In this document: one piece after another, positions 1 through 7,405 of the stretch
Numbering within the stretch: the stretch's first letter is position 1
Layout of the letters: every line of letters starts with the position of its first letter
Assembly: GCA_963826055.1 (NCBI GenBank)
Contig: CAWGVO010000018.1
Span: forward strand, 1-64,000
Direction of reading: 5' to 3'
DNA length: 64,000 nucleotides
Source: JBBDMC01 sp963826055
GTDB lineage: Bacteria; Pseudomonadota; Alphaproteobacteria; Rhizobiales; Kaistiaceae
The notes under the pieces: generated by a model
Databases searched by the model: none
Seen by the model: the letters and a program-made list of their open reading frames with translations, nothing else
What the model was told of the DNA's origin: nothing
Translations under genes and position numbers: made by a program

Positions 1-4
1 CCAG

Positions 5-480
5 CTAGTCGACGCGCATTCGTCGACATGCGGCTCCCCCCGGAATTGTTGCGTCGTTGCGGCAGGTGCAGTACAGGACACCCGCGAGGTCTCTCTCTGT
101 CGCCAAATTGCACGACTGATTGCGGCCTTCGTGGCTCTTTTTCTCTGTCCGCAGTTTTGGTGACATGCTGGCCGCGGTCGCGGCGCGGGTAACTCGCTCC
201 GCGGGCCTACTATTCAGGAGCAATGCCCGCTGCTCCAACCACTCCAGCGGCAGGGGAAGCCCGCGGACTTTGGGTCTTTCGGGTGTGAGCGGCGGTGCTT
301 GGCGGCCGTCCAGGATCATAGTCACGATATCAGGAGCGAGAAATGCGGCGGCAACGTCCGGCGTGCGTGCGACACCTGCTGGCCATCCCGCGCGGCCATC
401 TCGGCGATGGCTGCCACGCGACCGGTGCGGAGGTCTTCGAACCAGCGGTGAGCGTCAGCGATCAGGCGGACCGCGCGCCA
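5..480 (-). pseudogene. C-terminal fragment of a serine recombinase
   Basis: Reading from about 480 downward, the minus strand encodes HRWFEDLRTGRVAAIAE, then after a one-base slip near 340 FLAPDIVTMILDGRQ and LPLEWLEQRALL. These match, from memory, the C-terminal tail of large serine recombinases common in Hyphomicrobiales (HRWFE, APDIVEAIL.GRQ, LPLDW..QR). No catalytic resolvase domain is present here. The reading frame continues to position 5, beyond where the family usually ends, so the true end is unclear. A matching internal piece of the same family lies at 1470-1925 on the same strand, with mobA and mobB between them. It is non-functional as it stands. The family assignment is inference from motif recall. 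Confidence 0.55.
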
Positions 481-746
481 ACGTCTCATCCAGCGTCGGC
501 TCGTCCACCTCGCCGAGCTCGCGGATCAGCGCCCAGCGCGCCCCGGTCACAAGGGCCACTTCGACCGCGCCCGCCTGCCGATGCCGGAAAGTGTCGGTGC
601 CGGCTGGTCGACGGCGACTTCCTGGTGCGCGTGCCTGCCGCTGGCGACACGAAACCCGCGACGGTGAGTTCCGTGATCAGCGTGACCGCCAGCGTGCCTT
701 TACCGGAGTTCTTCCAGCCGGCGATCCCGAGGACGACGCCGCTCAC
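462..746 (-). pseudogene. mobB: Truncated mobB (molybdopterin-guanine dinucleotide biosynthesis adaptor)
   Basis: MobB is a P-loop GTPase that helps MobA attach GMP to molybdopterin. The GTG start at 746 overlaps the mobA stop (GTGA). The N-terminus reads VSGVVLGIAGWKNSGKGTL, a Walker A segment in which the residue after the lysine is Gly rather than the usual Thr. After at least two frame slips the later region reads FRHRQAGAVEVALVTGARW and ELGEVDEPTLDETLAR, which is typical MobB. Reading then stops at 462, where the sequence changes to recombinase tail. The usual C-terminal third, about 70 residues, is missing. It is probably inactive, by truncation as well as by the Walker A change. The family call is firm. 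Confidence 0.75.
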
Positions 747-1382
747 ACGAATCCCTCCGCCAGTCGGGCGGCCACCGCCGCATCTTCGGGCGTGTTCACG
801 TTGAAGAACGGATCGACCGCGTTTCCCACCTCGTCGAACGCGACCACGACCGATGAACGACGCGCAAGCCAAGCGTGAACGCTGTGCTGCATTCCGGCGT
901 CGAGCCAGCCTCCGAGGTCGTCTGCGAGCCGCACTGGCCAGATTGCGATAACTGGATGAATCCGACCACGTGACTGCCCGACCGCAATCATCTCCGGGGT
1001 CGCGATCGCCGCCGCAAGACGCGCCACGAGGTTTCGCGGCAGGAAGGGCGTATCAGTCGGCGCGCTTATGATCCACTGAGCGTTGGGAACTTGCTCACGC
1101 GCCCACAACATGCCGGCAAAAATGCCGGCGAGTGGCCCCACCGAACGGCCTGGAGCGTCAGGGATCACCGGCAAGCCAAAGTCAGCGAAACGAGGGGTCC
1201 CCGTTGGCACTCAGCACCAGTCGGCTCACTTGCGGGCGCAGCCGCTCGACGACATGCGCGAGCATCGGCCGGCCGCCGATCGGCCTGAGACCCTTGTCAC
1301 CGCCGCCCAACCGTAGCGACCGACCGCCCGCAAGCAGAACACCGACAGTCTGTGCGGACCGGACACGTGGGAAAGCGCGCAC
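743..1382 (-). CDS. mobA: Molybdenum cofactor guanylyltransferase MobA (one frameshift)
   Basis: MobA transfers GMP from GTP to molybdopterin in the cytoplasm to make MGD for DMSO-reductase-family enzymes. The N-terminal nucleotide-binding motif is LLAGGRSLRLGGGDKGLRP. Downstream are VGPLAGIFAGM, SAPTDTPFLP (metal-binding Asp) and FFNVNTPEDAA near the C-terminus. A GTG at 1382 is the best start because it puts the LAGG motif about 14 residues in. The frame breaks near 1190 in a GGGGACCCC run. Deleting one C restores a continuous NGDPRFADFGLP, so this looks like a one-base insertion. The gene overlaps mobB downstream. Length, about 212 residues, is normal for the family. Confidence 0.8.
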
Positions 1383-1469
1383 TTTGTGGGCAGCCCCGTT
1401 CGGGTTGGAATACGCTAATATACAACAACCTCGATGCCGGGCCGCAAGTCGCAGGGAGGCTGTTAATGG

Positions 1470-1925
1470 GTCGGCCGCTTTACGCGCGGCGCGTTTTCTT
1501 GTCCCTGATCGCAGGGACAGGGGCGCCACGAGACCGACCTGCTTACCGCTGCGCAGGCATCTGGCTGCAACGATGATTTCGATCGGTGTACCCATCGTCA
1601 CTGAGGATCAGGTCGTCGCCTCTGGCGCCGATCATGCTGGACAGTGCCGCGCGGTCGATGGTGATGGCTACCGTCTCCTTGGCGACGGTAACGCGGTTCA
1701 CCAGCGATCGAACCACATCGTAGGCGGCAAACTCACGGATGCCGTCGCTACCATGCATTATCGATTGAGCCAGTTCACCCGCGCCTTCGATGAACCGCTT
1801 CGTGGCGCGTGGGTTCCGGTCTTTGGCAAGCAGTTGGCCGATCCAGAGCGGGTCACGGAGATGATCGGTGATGGCCTCCCGGAAGAGGGTCTAGCTGTGA
1901 GCTTTCAATAGGTTGTCCATCCGGT
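1470..1925 (-). pseudogene. Internal fragment of a serine recombinase
   Basis: The minus strand reads LFREAITDHLRDPLWIGQLL, then IREFAAYDVVRSLVNRVTV with AITIDRAALSSM, and after a slip PIEIIVAARCLRSGKQVGLV. This is the order found just before the tail of large serine recombinases (VR..V.RV.V...AV.I.IDRAALA, then a beta-rich PI.I.V.A.L.R.GK). The catalytic N-terminus is absent and a stop interrupts the upstream reading near 1890. The continuation of the same protein family appears at 480-5, on the far side of mobA-mobB. I take it as a decayed integrase gene. The motif assignment is from memory. Confidence 0.5.
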
Positions 1926-1978
1926 CCTGAACGAGGAAGCTGGAGTTGCGAAGCTACAGCACCTCGGAGAAGGACCGG

Positions 1979-2239
1979 ATGAACCTCCATGAGAATGCCC
2001 GTCTGACGCCGCTTGGTCGAGAGAGGGTGGTGAAGGCCGTGCTGGGGGGGCAGACGCCGCGGGCGGCCGCGCGAAATGCTGGCGTCTGCCCGCGCACGGC
2101 ACGCAAGTGGGTCGCCCGGCATAGGGTCGAAGGCGTTGCTGGCCTGCGCGACCGCTCATCGCGCCCGCATCGTCTGCACCGGCCGACGCCAGCGGCCGTC
2201 GTCGCGCGGATCGAGGTGCTGCGCCGCCAACTCCGGTGA
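1979..2239 (+). pseudogene. IS481-family transposase, N-terminal fragment
   Basis: The predicted peptide begins MNLHENARLTPLGRERVV and continues through a helix-turn-helix (AAARNAGVCPRTARKWVARH) to DRSSRPHRLHRPTP. This is the start of IS481-family transposases. It ends after about 86 residues, and the DDE catalytic core (about 200 further residues) is missing. The next gene, a kinase read from the other strand, ends 100 bases away, so the rest of the element has been deleted. I could not define terminal inverted repeats with confidence. Together with the recombinase pieces upstream it marks 0-2.3 kb as a site of past mobile element activity. Confidence 0.8.
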
Positions 2240-2338
2240 CGGTTCAGCAGACGCGTTCGCCGTAGGAAGAGCGCTCCTCCATCGGACCGCGGCCCGAGCA
2301 CGTCCGGACCGCGCCGCAACTCGTTTAACTTCGCCTCC

Positions 2339-3741
2339 CTAGTCGGACGGGCCTTCCGCCCCTTCGAGGGGGATGGAAAGCCTGCACGACAAGCCACTTG
2401 CGGCGTAGTCGAACTTGGCTTTCCCGGCCAACTCGCCCGTGACGCTGGCTTCCATCAGCCGGGTGCCCAGTCCCTGACGCTGCGGCGGGTGGACCGGCGG
2501 CCCGCCCGATTCCAGCCAATCGACTTCGAGCATCGGCGGCCGTCCGCGCGAAACTGTCCACGATACCTCCACGCGGCCGTCCGAAGCCGATAGCGCACCA
2601 TACTTTGCCGCGTTGGTGGCAAGTTCGTGGAAGACGATGCCCAGTGCAACGGCGGCCTTCGGATTGAGGTTCACCGTTGGTCCGCTAACCTGCATTGCCT
2701 GCTCCCCGTAAGGGCCCAATTCCGCGGCGATGATGTTACGCAGGTTGGCTCCGTGCCACTCGGTCGCCGTGAGCAGGTCATGTGTGTTGGACAGAGCGGC
2801 GAGGCGGGCGCGGATGGTTTCAGCGGCTTTGTCGAGACTGTCGGCGCCTCGCAGGGTTTGCGCGACGATTGCCTGGACGGTGGCGAGTGTGTTCTTGACC
2901 CGATGGTTGAGCTCGCTGAGCAGGAAGCTTTGCCGGGCGGCCGCCTGCTTCTGTTCGGTGATATCGAAGTTGACGCCGATCATCTCGACGGCGTTTCCGA
3001 GGCTGTCGTGGGTGGCGAGGCTGTGCGCGGTGATCCAGCGGACGGTCCCGTCCGATCGCATCACCCGAAACTCTGAATCGAGAAAGACCCCGGCCCAGGT
3101 AGAGTTTCGGCGTCAAAACCGACGTTGGCCAGGTCGTCGGGGTGGACGGCCGACAGGAACAGATCGCGGGTTGGCGACAGGGAGGGGTCTATGCCGAGCA
3201 GTTCGTATTGCCTTTCGTCCCAATCCTGGTTTCCCGTGCGCAAATCGAAGCGCCAGGTGCCCATGCGCCCCGCCGCAAGGGCGACCCGCAACCGCTCCTC
3301 GCTTTCGCGTAGCGCCTCGATCAGCCTGCGGTGCTCGTGAACGTCCTGCAGCGTGCCGATACCGCGGACGGCTTTGCCCGCGCCGTCAAATGTAACGCGT
3401 CCGGTGGTCCTGACCCAGCGGACCGCCTTGTCGTTGGCACGGACGATCCTGAACTCGGCTTCATAGGCTCCCTCGCTGCTCGGTTCGTAAACCCGGCGAT
3501 ACAGCTCGTCGACCCATCCGGCATCGTCGGGATGGATAAGCAGCGAAAAAATGTCCCGGTCAGGCTTCGCGTCGGCCGCCAGACCGAGGATCGCCCTGAA
3601 TTCCGGTGACCAGCGGCGCTCGCCAGTGCGGGCGTCGACGTCCCAGATACCAATGCCGGTGACTTCTATCGCCAGTCTGAGGCTCTCGGCCCTGGCGCTG
3701 AACATGTCCTCGGACGGCCCGTCGCGCTCGCCGGATGACAT
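2339..3741 (-). CDS. PAS-PAS-HWE sensor histidine kinase (one frameshift)
   Basis: Two PAS folds (about residues 15-135 and 140-260, with WSPEFRAILGL and WDERQYELLGI) precede an HWE-type kinase core. The phospho-acceptor histidine sits in SELNHRVKNTLATVQAI. The ATP-binding part carries HELATNAAKYGALS and the diagnostic W-x-E in VDWLESGG, followed by GLGTRLME. No membrane segment or signal peptide is seen, so it is probably cytoplasmic. HWE kinases in alphaproteobacteria commonly phosphorylate PhyR, and phyR lies 34 kb away here. The frame breaks near 3085, where adding one G to a GGGG run joins FDAETLPGPG to FLDSEFRVMRSDG. A sequencing error is likely. Confidence 0.85.
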
Positions 3742-3813
3742 TTCATCCCGACCCCTGCCGAAACCGCGTCCATCCTACCTGCTTCGGCGTCGGCGGCAAA
3801 CAAGCCCCACGCC

Positions 3814-3846
3814 CGCAAAAAGAGGGCGCCGCCGACGGCGACGCCC
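3814..3846 (-). terminator. Intrinsic terminator after the SH3/crystallin-fold gene
   Basis: On the minus strand a 10-bp stem (GGGCGTCGCC pairing with GGCGGCGCCC, one G-U pair) with a 3-nt loop is followed by TCTTTTTG. It lies about 30 nt beyond the stop codon at 3875 and fits a rho-independent terminator. Confidence 0.75.
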
Positions 3847-3874
3847 CGAGGATGTCCCAATCCGTCGTCTTTGA

Positions 3875-4519
3875 CTACATCACACGATACGATGAGATGA
3901 TGTCGTTGTTGCGCCCCTTGAGCGAGGCGTGGTTTTCGCCGATGACCGAGCAGCGGCCCTTGTAGTTCCAGTCCTGGCACACCTTGACGCGGGCGTCGCC
4001 AAAGACCCGGATCGACGAAATGCGGTCGTTCCACGGACCACTCAGGCGGGCTTTGGCCTGGCCTTCACGCGCGCAGAAATGGTCGCCCTGATAGTTCCAG
4101 TCCTCGTAGAAGCACACGCGCGCCATCCGGCGATGGTGATCGGGCCCGGCGCCGGGCGAGGGCCGCGCATATGGCCCGCGCGGGCCGACACCGAACTTGA
4201 ACCCGAGCTGGGGGATGTTGAAACTGAAGGCGAAACGGTTGAGCGGGCGTGACTGTGCGTCGGCGAGGTAGCGGGCCGACACCCACCCGTCCGGCCCGGA
4301 ATGCTCCACGTGGCACCATCCGTAGCCCTGCGAGCACTGGTCCACGTTGACATGTTCACCACCGTGAAGCGTGTCGACGATGTTGTATTGCGTGCCAGGC
4401 CCGGACCTGACATGCACCGCGTTGGAGGCGGTTGCCGGGTAGGCCAGGGCCGTGGTGGCAGACAGCGCGATGCTGCCGGCGGTTGCCGCTGCTACGGCGG
4501 CGAGTCGAATGAAGCTCAT
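3875..4519 (-). CDS. Secreted SH3 and beta/gamma-crystallin-fold (inhibitor I36-like) protein
   Basis: The start at 4519 follows AGGAG by 7 nt and gives a clear signal peptide (MSFIRLAAVAAATAG...ATTALAYP), so the product is exported. Residues about 25-90 form a bacterial SH3 domain (VHVRSGPGTQYNIVDTL, GWCHVEHSGPDGWV). The C-terminal half holds two crystallin/I36-type motifs (CFYEDWNYQGDHFC and VKVCQDWNYKGRCS), each with paired cysteines. SH3 domains of this kind often bind cell wall, but the ligand here is unknown. An exact EcfG-type promoter lies 43 nt upstream and a terminator follows, so it appears to be a single-gene stress transcript. Confidence 0.8.
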   Translation of the reverse strand: MSFIRLAAVAAATAGSIALSATTALAYPATASNAVHVRSGPGTQYNIVDTLHGGEHVNVDQCSQGYGWCHVEHSGPDGWVSARYLADAQSRPLNRFAFSFNIPQLGFKFGVGPRGPYARPSPGAGPDHHRRMARVCFYEDWNYQGDHFCAREGQAKARLSGPWNDRISSIRVFGDARVKVCQDWNYKGRCSVIGENHASLKGRNNDIISSYRVM

Positions 4520-4561
4520 CTTCGCTCTCCTTTCATTTGCGATTGGAGCGCCCGTAGAGGG

Positions 4562-4586
4562 AACGGGCGTATGGCCGGATGGTTCC
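4562..4586 (-). promoter_or_regulatory. EcfG-type promoter (GGAAC-N16-CGTT) for the SH3 protein
   Basis: The minus strand has GGAAC (4586-4582), a 16-nt spacer and CGTT (4565-4562), an exact match to the alphaproteobacterial general stress sigma factor consensus. It ends 43 nt before the ATG at 4519. Confidence 0.75.
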
Positions 4587-4627
4587 GAACGGACCATCGC
4601 AGCCAGGATTGGCGTGGCTTTTGGGAC

Positions 4628-4906
4628 CTAGGCGGTGAACGCCAGATAGATCAGCGCAAATGCAACCACCACGCCCATGGTGCCGAACAGAAGCACGCGT
4701 CGGACGTTGTGGCCCGTGACGCCCTGCCTCGCCCTCACGGTGGGCACCCGCAGCGGCTGCTCCGGTTCTGGCGGCGCCGGCTGTTCGAGGGCGATCGGAT
4801 CGGACGCGGGGAAGGAATCTTTCAACGCGGCATCAAGGGCCGCTTCCCGCCGGTCTTCGACCTCGTGGGCAGGCTCCTCTTGTGAACGCAGGTCTTGTCT
4901 GCTCAT
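4628..4906 (-). CDS. Small single-TM protein with a DAALKDSFPASDP motif
   Basis: The product has 92 residues. An acidic and proline-rich N-terminal part contains DAALKDSFPASDPIA, a motif I recall from short uncharacterised Hyphomicrobiales proteins. One C-terminal hydrophobic helix (VLLFGTMGVVVAFALIYLAF) would place it in the inner membrane with the N-terminus probably inside. The ATG at 4906 is chosen because a methionine-led, acidic start fits the family. An exact EcfG promoter ends only 9 nt upstream, implying a leaderless or near-leaderless message. Function is unknown. Its promoter is divergent from that of the iron permease. Confidence 0.65.
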   Translation of the reverse strand: MSRQDLRSQEEPAHEVEDRREAALDAALKDSFPASDPIALEQPAPPEPEQPLRVPTVRARQGVTGHNVRRVLLFGTMGVVVAFALIYLAFTA

Positions 4907-4914
4907 GGCAAGCC

Positions 4915-4940
4915 AACGCTGTGCCCCGCCCAAAGGTTCC
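4915..4940 (-). promoter_or_regulatory. EcfG-type promoter (GGAAC-N17-CGTT) for the small TM protein
   Basis: GGAAC (4940-4936), 17-nt spacer, CGTT (4918-4915) on the minus strand. This is an exact consensus match, back to back with the plus-strand site starting at 4942. Confidence 0.7.
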
Positions 4941-4949
4941 GGGAACCTT
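4933..4949. repeat. Perfect palindrome joining two divergent EcfG -35 elements
   Basis: AAGGTTCC and GGAACCTT flank a single G. Each arm contains the GGAAC -35 element of one of the divergent promoters, so two sigma factors could hardly bind at once. Confidence 0.8.
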
Positions 4950-4966
4950 GGCCGCCCACCGGCGTT
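4942..4966 (+). promoter_or_regulatory. EcfG-type promoter (GGAAC-N16-CGTT) for the iron permease
   Basis: GGAAC (4942-4946), 16-nt spacer, CGTT (4963-4966) on the plus strand. Exact consensus. The predicted transcript start near 4973 bears on the choice of start codon for the next gene. Confidence 0.7.
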
Positions 4967-4973
4967 CCCGGAA

Positions 4974-5432
4974 ATGCGCCATCGTGACCACAGGAAGACC
5001 GCGTCCCGCTGCAGCAGGCGGCGGCGTAGTACCGGCAAACGATCGCCGAACGTGCTGTTCGACCTGGTGGCGGAACGCGCCGCGACGTTTGCCGCCCGGC
5101 CACTGGCCTTCCTGAGCGCCGCGACGCTCATCGTCCTCTGGGCGGGCCTGGGGCCCGTCCTCGGCTTCAGCGACACGTGGCAACTGGTGGTCAACACGGG
5201 GACATCCATCGTCACCTTTCTGATGGTTTTCCTGATCCAGCATTCTCAGAAGCGCGACACGCTTGCCCTCCAGATCAAGCTGGCGGAGCTGATCCTCGTC
5301 GTGAAAGGCGCCGAGAACGAGCTCGCAACCGTCGAGGAGAAGCCCGAGGACTACCTCGAAAAACTCCACGAAATTTTCGCGGCCTCCAAGAACGGTGGCG
5401 GCCGGCGCACCGCGCCGCGGGCTCGCCGCTGA
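4974..5432 (+). CDS. Low-affinity iron permease family membrane protein
   Basis: The core reads RPLAFLSAATLIVLWAGLGP then GFSDTWQLVVNTGTSIVTFL and MVFLIQHSQKRD, with LQIKLAELILVVKGAENE after it. This is the signature of the low-affinity iron permease family: two to three membrane helices and a cytoplasmic C-terminal tail. Transport of Fe(II) is a family annotation and is poorly tested in bacteria. The start is uncertain. The ATG at 4974 would be nearly leaderless relative to the EcfG promoter. A GTG at 5052 would give a more family-like N-terminus (VLFDLVAERAATF), but neither has a clear ribosome site. Confidence 0.75.
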   Translation: MRHRDHRKTASRCSRRRRSTGKRSPNVLFDLVAERAATFAARPLAFLSAATLIVLWAGLGPVLGFSDTWQLVVNTGTSIVTFLMVFLIQHSQKRDTLALQIKLAELILVVKGAENELATVEEKPEDYLEKLHEIFAASKNGGGRRTAPRARR

Positions 5433-5517
5433 CAGGAGCCGATCTGTCCGAGGCATTTGCCTGACCGCGCCGTTCGCGCTCTCGCCCGGGCGCGGGTGAT
5501 GTTGGGATTTCTGATGC

Positions 5518-6513
5518 TCAGGTCAGTGCGATCGCGCCAGCGAGGCCGATCGCGGCAATTGCCACAGCCGCGGCCGCGAGCCACCGTGTATTCTCGACCA
5601 CCCACAGCTCGGTGCTATCGGCCGTAGCCGAGTCATCGAACCGGCCGTGGGATCCATAGTCACCCGGAACAGGGTCAAACAGGTTGTCGTTACGTGCCGG
5701 CGCCGGTTCCCCGGTCTGCTGACCCTCGTAAGCGCGGCGCGCCATGATGTGATCGAGAATACCGGGAGCGAGCTTTTGACCCACGATCGCCTTGACGGCC
5801 GACCAACCGAGCCAAAGCTCCCGCTGTGGGTGGTGCGCCAGATAGTGGACGGCCTCCGCCGCGACCTCCGGCTGGTATATCGGCGGCAACGGCTGCGCCC
5901 GTCGCGGCATCTTGTTGCGCGCCCAGTCGAACTGCGGCGTGTTGACGGCGGGCAGGTGCACGACCGCCAGTTTGACGCGACTGCCGTCGTGCAGCAGCTC
6001 CGATCGTATCGAGTTGGTGAAACCGACGATGGCGTGCTTGGCGCCGCAATAGGCGGACTGTAACGGTATCGACCGGTACGCCAGGGCGGAGCCAACCTGC
6101 ACGATGACCCCGTGATCGCGCTCCTTCATGCGGCGGAGCGCCACCATGGTGGCATACACGAAGCCGAGATAGGTAACCTCGGTGACGCGCTTGTATTCCT
6201 CGGGCGAAATCTCAAGGAACGGTGCAAAGACCGTTGCCATGGCGCAATTCACCCAGACGTCGATGGGACCGAAAGCGGCTTCGATATTATCGGCCGCCTT
6301 GTGCAGAGCGGCCGGATCGGCGACGTCGGCCGGGCAGGCGAGGGCGCGTCCGCCCCGCTCGACCACCTCGGCGGCTGCCTGATCGAGGCGCGCCTTGTCG
6401 CGCGCGATCAGCCCCACCTGAGCTCCGTCTGCGGCGAAGCGCAGCGCAGTCGCGCGGCCGACACCGGCCGACGCGCCGGTGATGGCGACTGTCGGCGTCG
6501 CGGTTGTCGGCAT
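5518..6513 (-). CDS. Short-chain dehydrogenase/reductase with C-terminal membrane helix
   Basis: The start at 6513 follows GGAAGGGAG. The Rossmann motif is TGASAGVGRAT near residue 10, NAD(P)-binding VNCAMA replaces the usual NNAG, and the catalytic set is VGSALAYRS with YCGAK (S-Y-K). After the roughly 250-residue SDR core comes an Asn/Asp-rich linker and a hydrophobic tail (WLAAAAVAIAAIGLAGAIAL) that would anchor it in the membrane, for a total of 331 residues. The substrate is unknown. An exact EcfG promoter sits 25 nt upstream, so it is probably a stress-induced oxidoreductase. It is transcribed divergently from actA. Confidence 0.85.
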   Translation of the reverse strand: MPTTATPTVAITGASAGVGRATALRFAADGAQVGLIARDKARLDQAAAEVVERGGRALACPADVADPAALHKAADNIEAAFGPIDVWVNCAMATVFAPFLEISPEEYKRVTEVTYLGFVYATMVALRRMKERDHGVIVQVGSALAYRSIPLQSAYCGAKHAIVGFTNSIRSELLHDGSRVKLAVVHLPAVNTPQFDWARNKMPRRAQPLPPIYQPEVAAEAVHYLAHHPQRELWLGWSAVKAIVGQKLAPGILDHIMARRAYEGQQTGEPAPARNDNLFDPVPGDYGSHGRFDDSATADSTELWVVENTRWLAAAAVAIAAIGLAGAIALT

Positions 6514-6537
6514 CCCATTTCTCCCTTCCGTGTTGGC

Positions 6538-6562
6538 AACGCAAGGCGTCGGTTGCGGTTCC
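6538..6562 (-). promoter_or_regulatory. EcfG-type promoter (GGAAC-N16-CGTT) for the SDR gene
   Basis: GGAAC (6562-6558), 16-nt spacer, CGTT (6541-6538), exact consensus, 25 nt upstream of the ATG at 6513. Confidence 0.75.
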
Positions 6563-6604
6563 TTCGCGGCGAAACCCGAAAGAAAAGATGTCGCAGCCGA
6601 TCCG

Positions 6605-6622
6605 GGTTCCATTGATGGAACC
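6605..6622. repeat. Perfect 8-bp inverted repeat containing GGAAC on both strands
   Basis: GGTTCCAT and ATGGAACC are separated by TG. On the plus strand the GGAAC at 6617 is followed after 16 nt by CATT (6638-6641), one mismatch from an EcfG promoter pointing at actA. It could instead be an operator. Confidence 0.45.
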
Positions 6623-6748
6623 GATCGCTCCCGGAGGCATTGTGAATGTGGTGAGACGGCCCCATCCAATGGGTCACGTTTTGCCGCGCGGGCCCGTGCT
6701 CTCACGCGGGCGGACGAGCAATCGTGAACGCGGAGGAAATGGCCGCCC

Positions 6749-7405
6749 ATGCCCCAGCTGTTCCGGCCGGCGGCGAACACGATCGCGCGCGTCGTGCTGG
6801 TGTCGCTGGTGGCATGTCCGTTCGTCTTTGTCGGGCTCGCGTACGCAGTGATGCGGTCGCCGTACGTGACTGGCGAAGGGGTCACCATCGACCAGCCCGT
6901 GCCGTTCAGCCACAAGCACCATGTCGGCGCGTTGGGGCTCGATTGCCGCTATTGCCACACAGCCGTCGAAACTTCGCCCGTGGCCGGCATGCCCCCGACC
7001 ACCACGTGCATGACCTGCCACTCGCAGCTTTTCACGCAGGCATCCATGCTGGCGCCGGTGCGCAAAAGCCTGGCAGACAACGTTCCGATGCATTGGCGTC
7101 GCGTCGATCGCCTGCCGGATTACGTCTATTTCGATCACTCCATCCACATCGCCAAAGGCGTCGGCTGCACGACCTGCCATGGGCCGGTGGCGGACATGCC
7201 GCTGATGCGCCAGGGCGCGCCGCTGACGATGGCGTGGTGTCTCGACTGCCATCGCGACCCTGTCCCGTATCTGCGTCCGGCGGACAAAGTCTTCGACCCC
7301 TATTGGACACCTCCTCGCGACCAATTTGAGCAAGGTCGCAAGTTGCTGGTTCGCTACATGATCGATGTCGATCACCTGTCCGATTGTTCAAGGTGTCACC
7401 GATGA
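6749..7405 (+). CDS. actA: Alternative complex III multihaem cytochrome c subunit ActA
   Basis: The 218-residue product has one N-terminal membrane helix (VVLVSLVACPFVFVGLAYAV) and five CXXCH haem-binding motifs (CRYCH, CMTCH, CTTCH, CLDCH, CSRCH), as in the ActA pentahaem subunit of alternative complex III. It carries electrons on the periplasmic face, from the ActB/ActC quinol site towards a cytochrome acceptor. It heads a run of genes joined by ATGA overlaps (actA stop with actB start at 7402), so the complex is made from one message. All haem motifs are intact and the reading frame is unbroken. Confidence 0.92.
   Translation: MPQLFRPAANTIARVVLVSLVACPFVFVGLAYAVMRSPYVTGEGVTIDQPVPFSHKHHVGALGLDCRYCHTAVETSPVAGMPPTTTCMTCHSQLFTQASMLAPVRKSLADNVPMHWRRVDRLPDYVYFDHSIHIAKGVGCTTCHGPVADMPLMRQGAPLTMAWCLDCHRDPVPYLRPADKVFDPYWTPPRDQFEQGRKLLVRYMIDVDHLSDCSRCHR

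Noticed and set aside
1383..1469. A molybdenum cofactor riboswitch upstream of mobA
   Set aside because: No convincing multi-stem structure or conserved motif could be recognised, and the sequence borders recombinase remnants.
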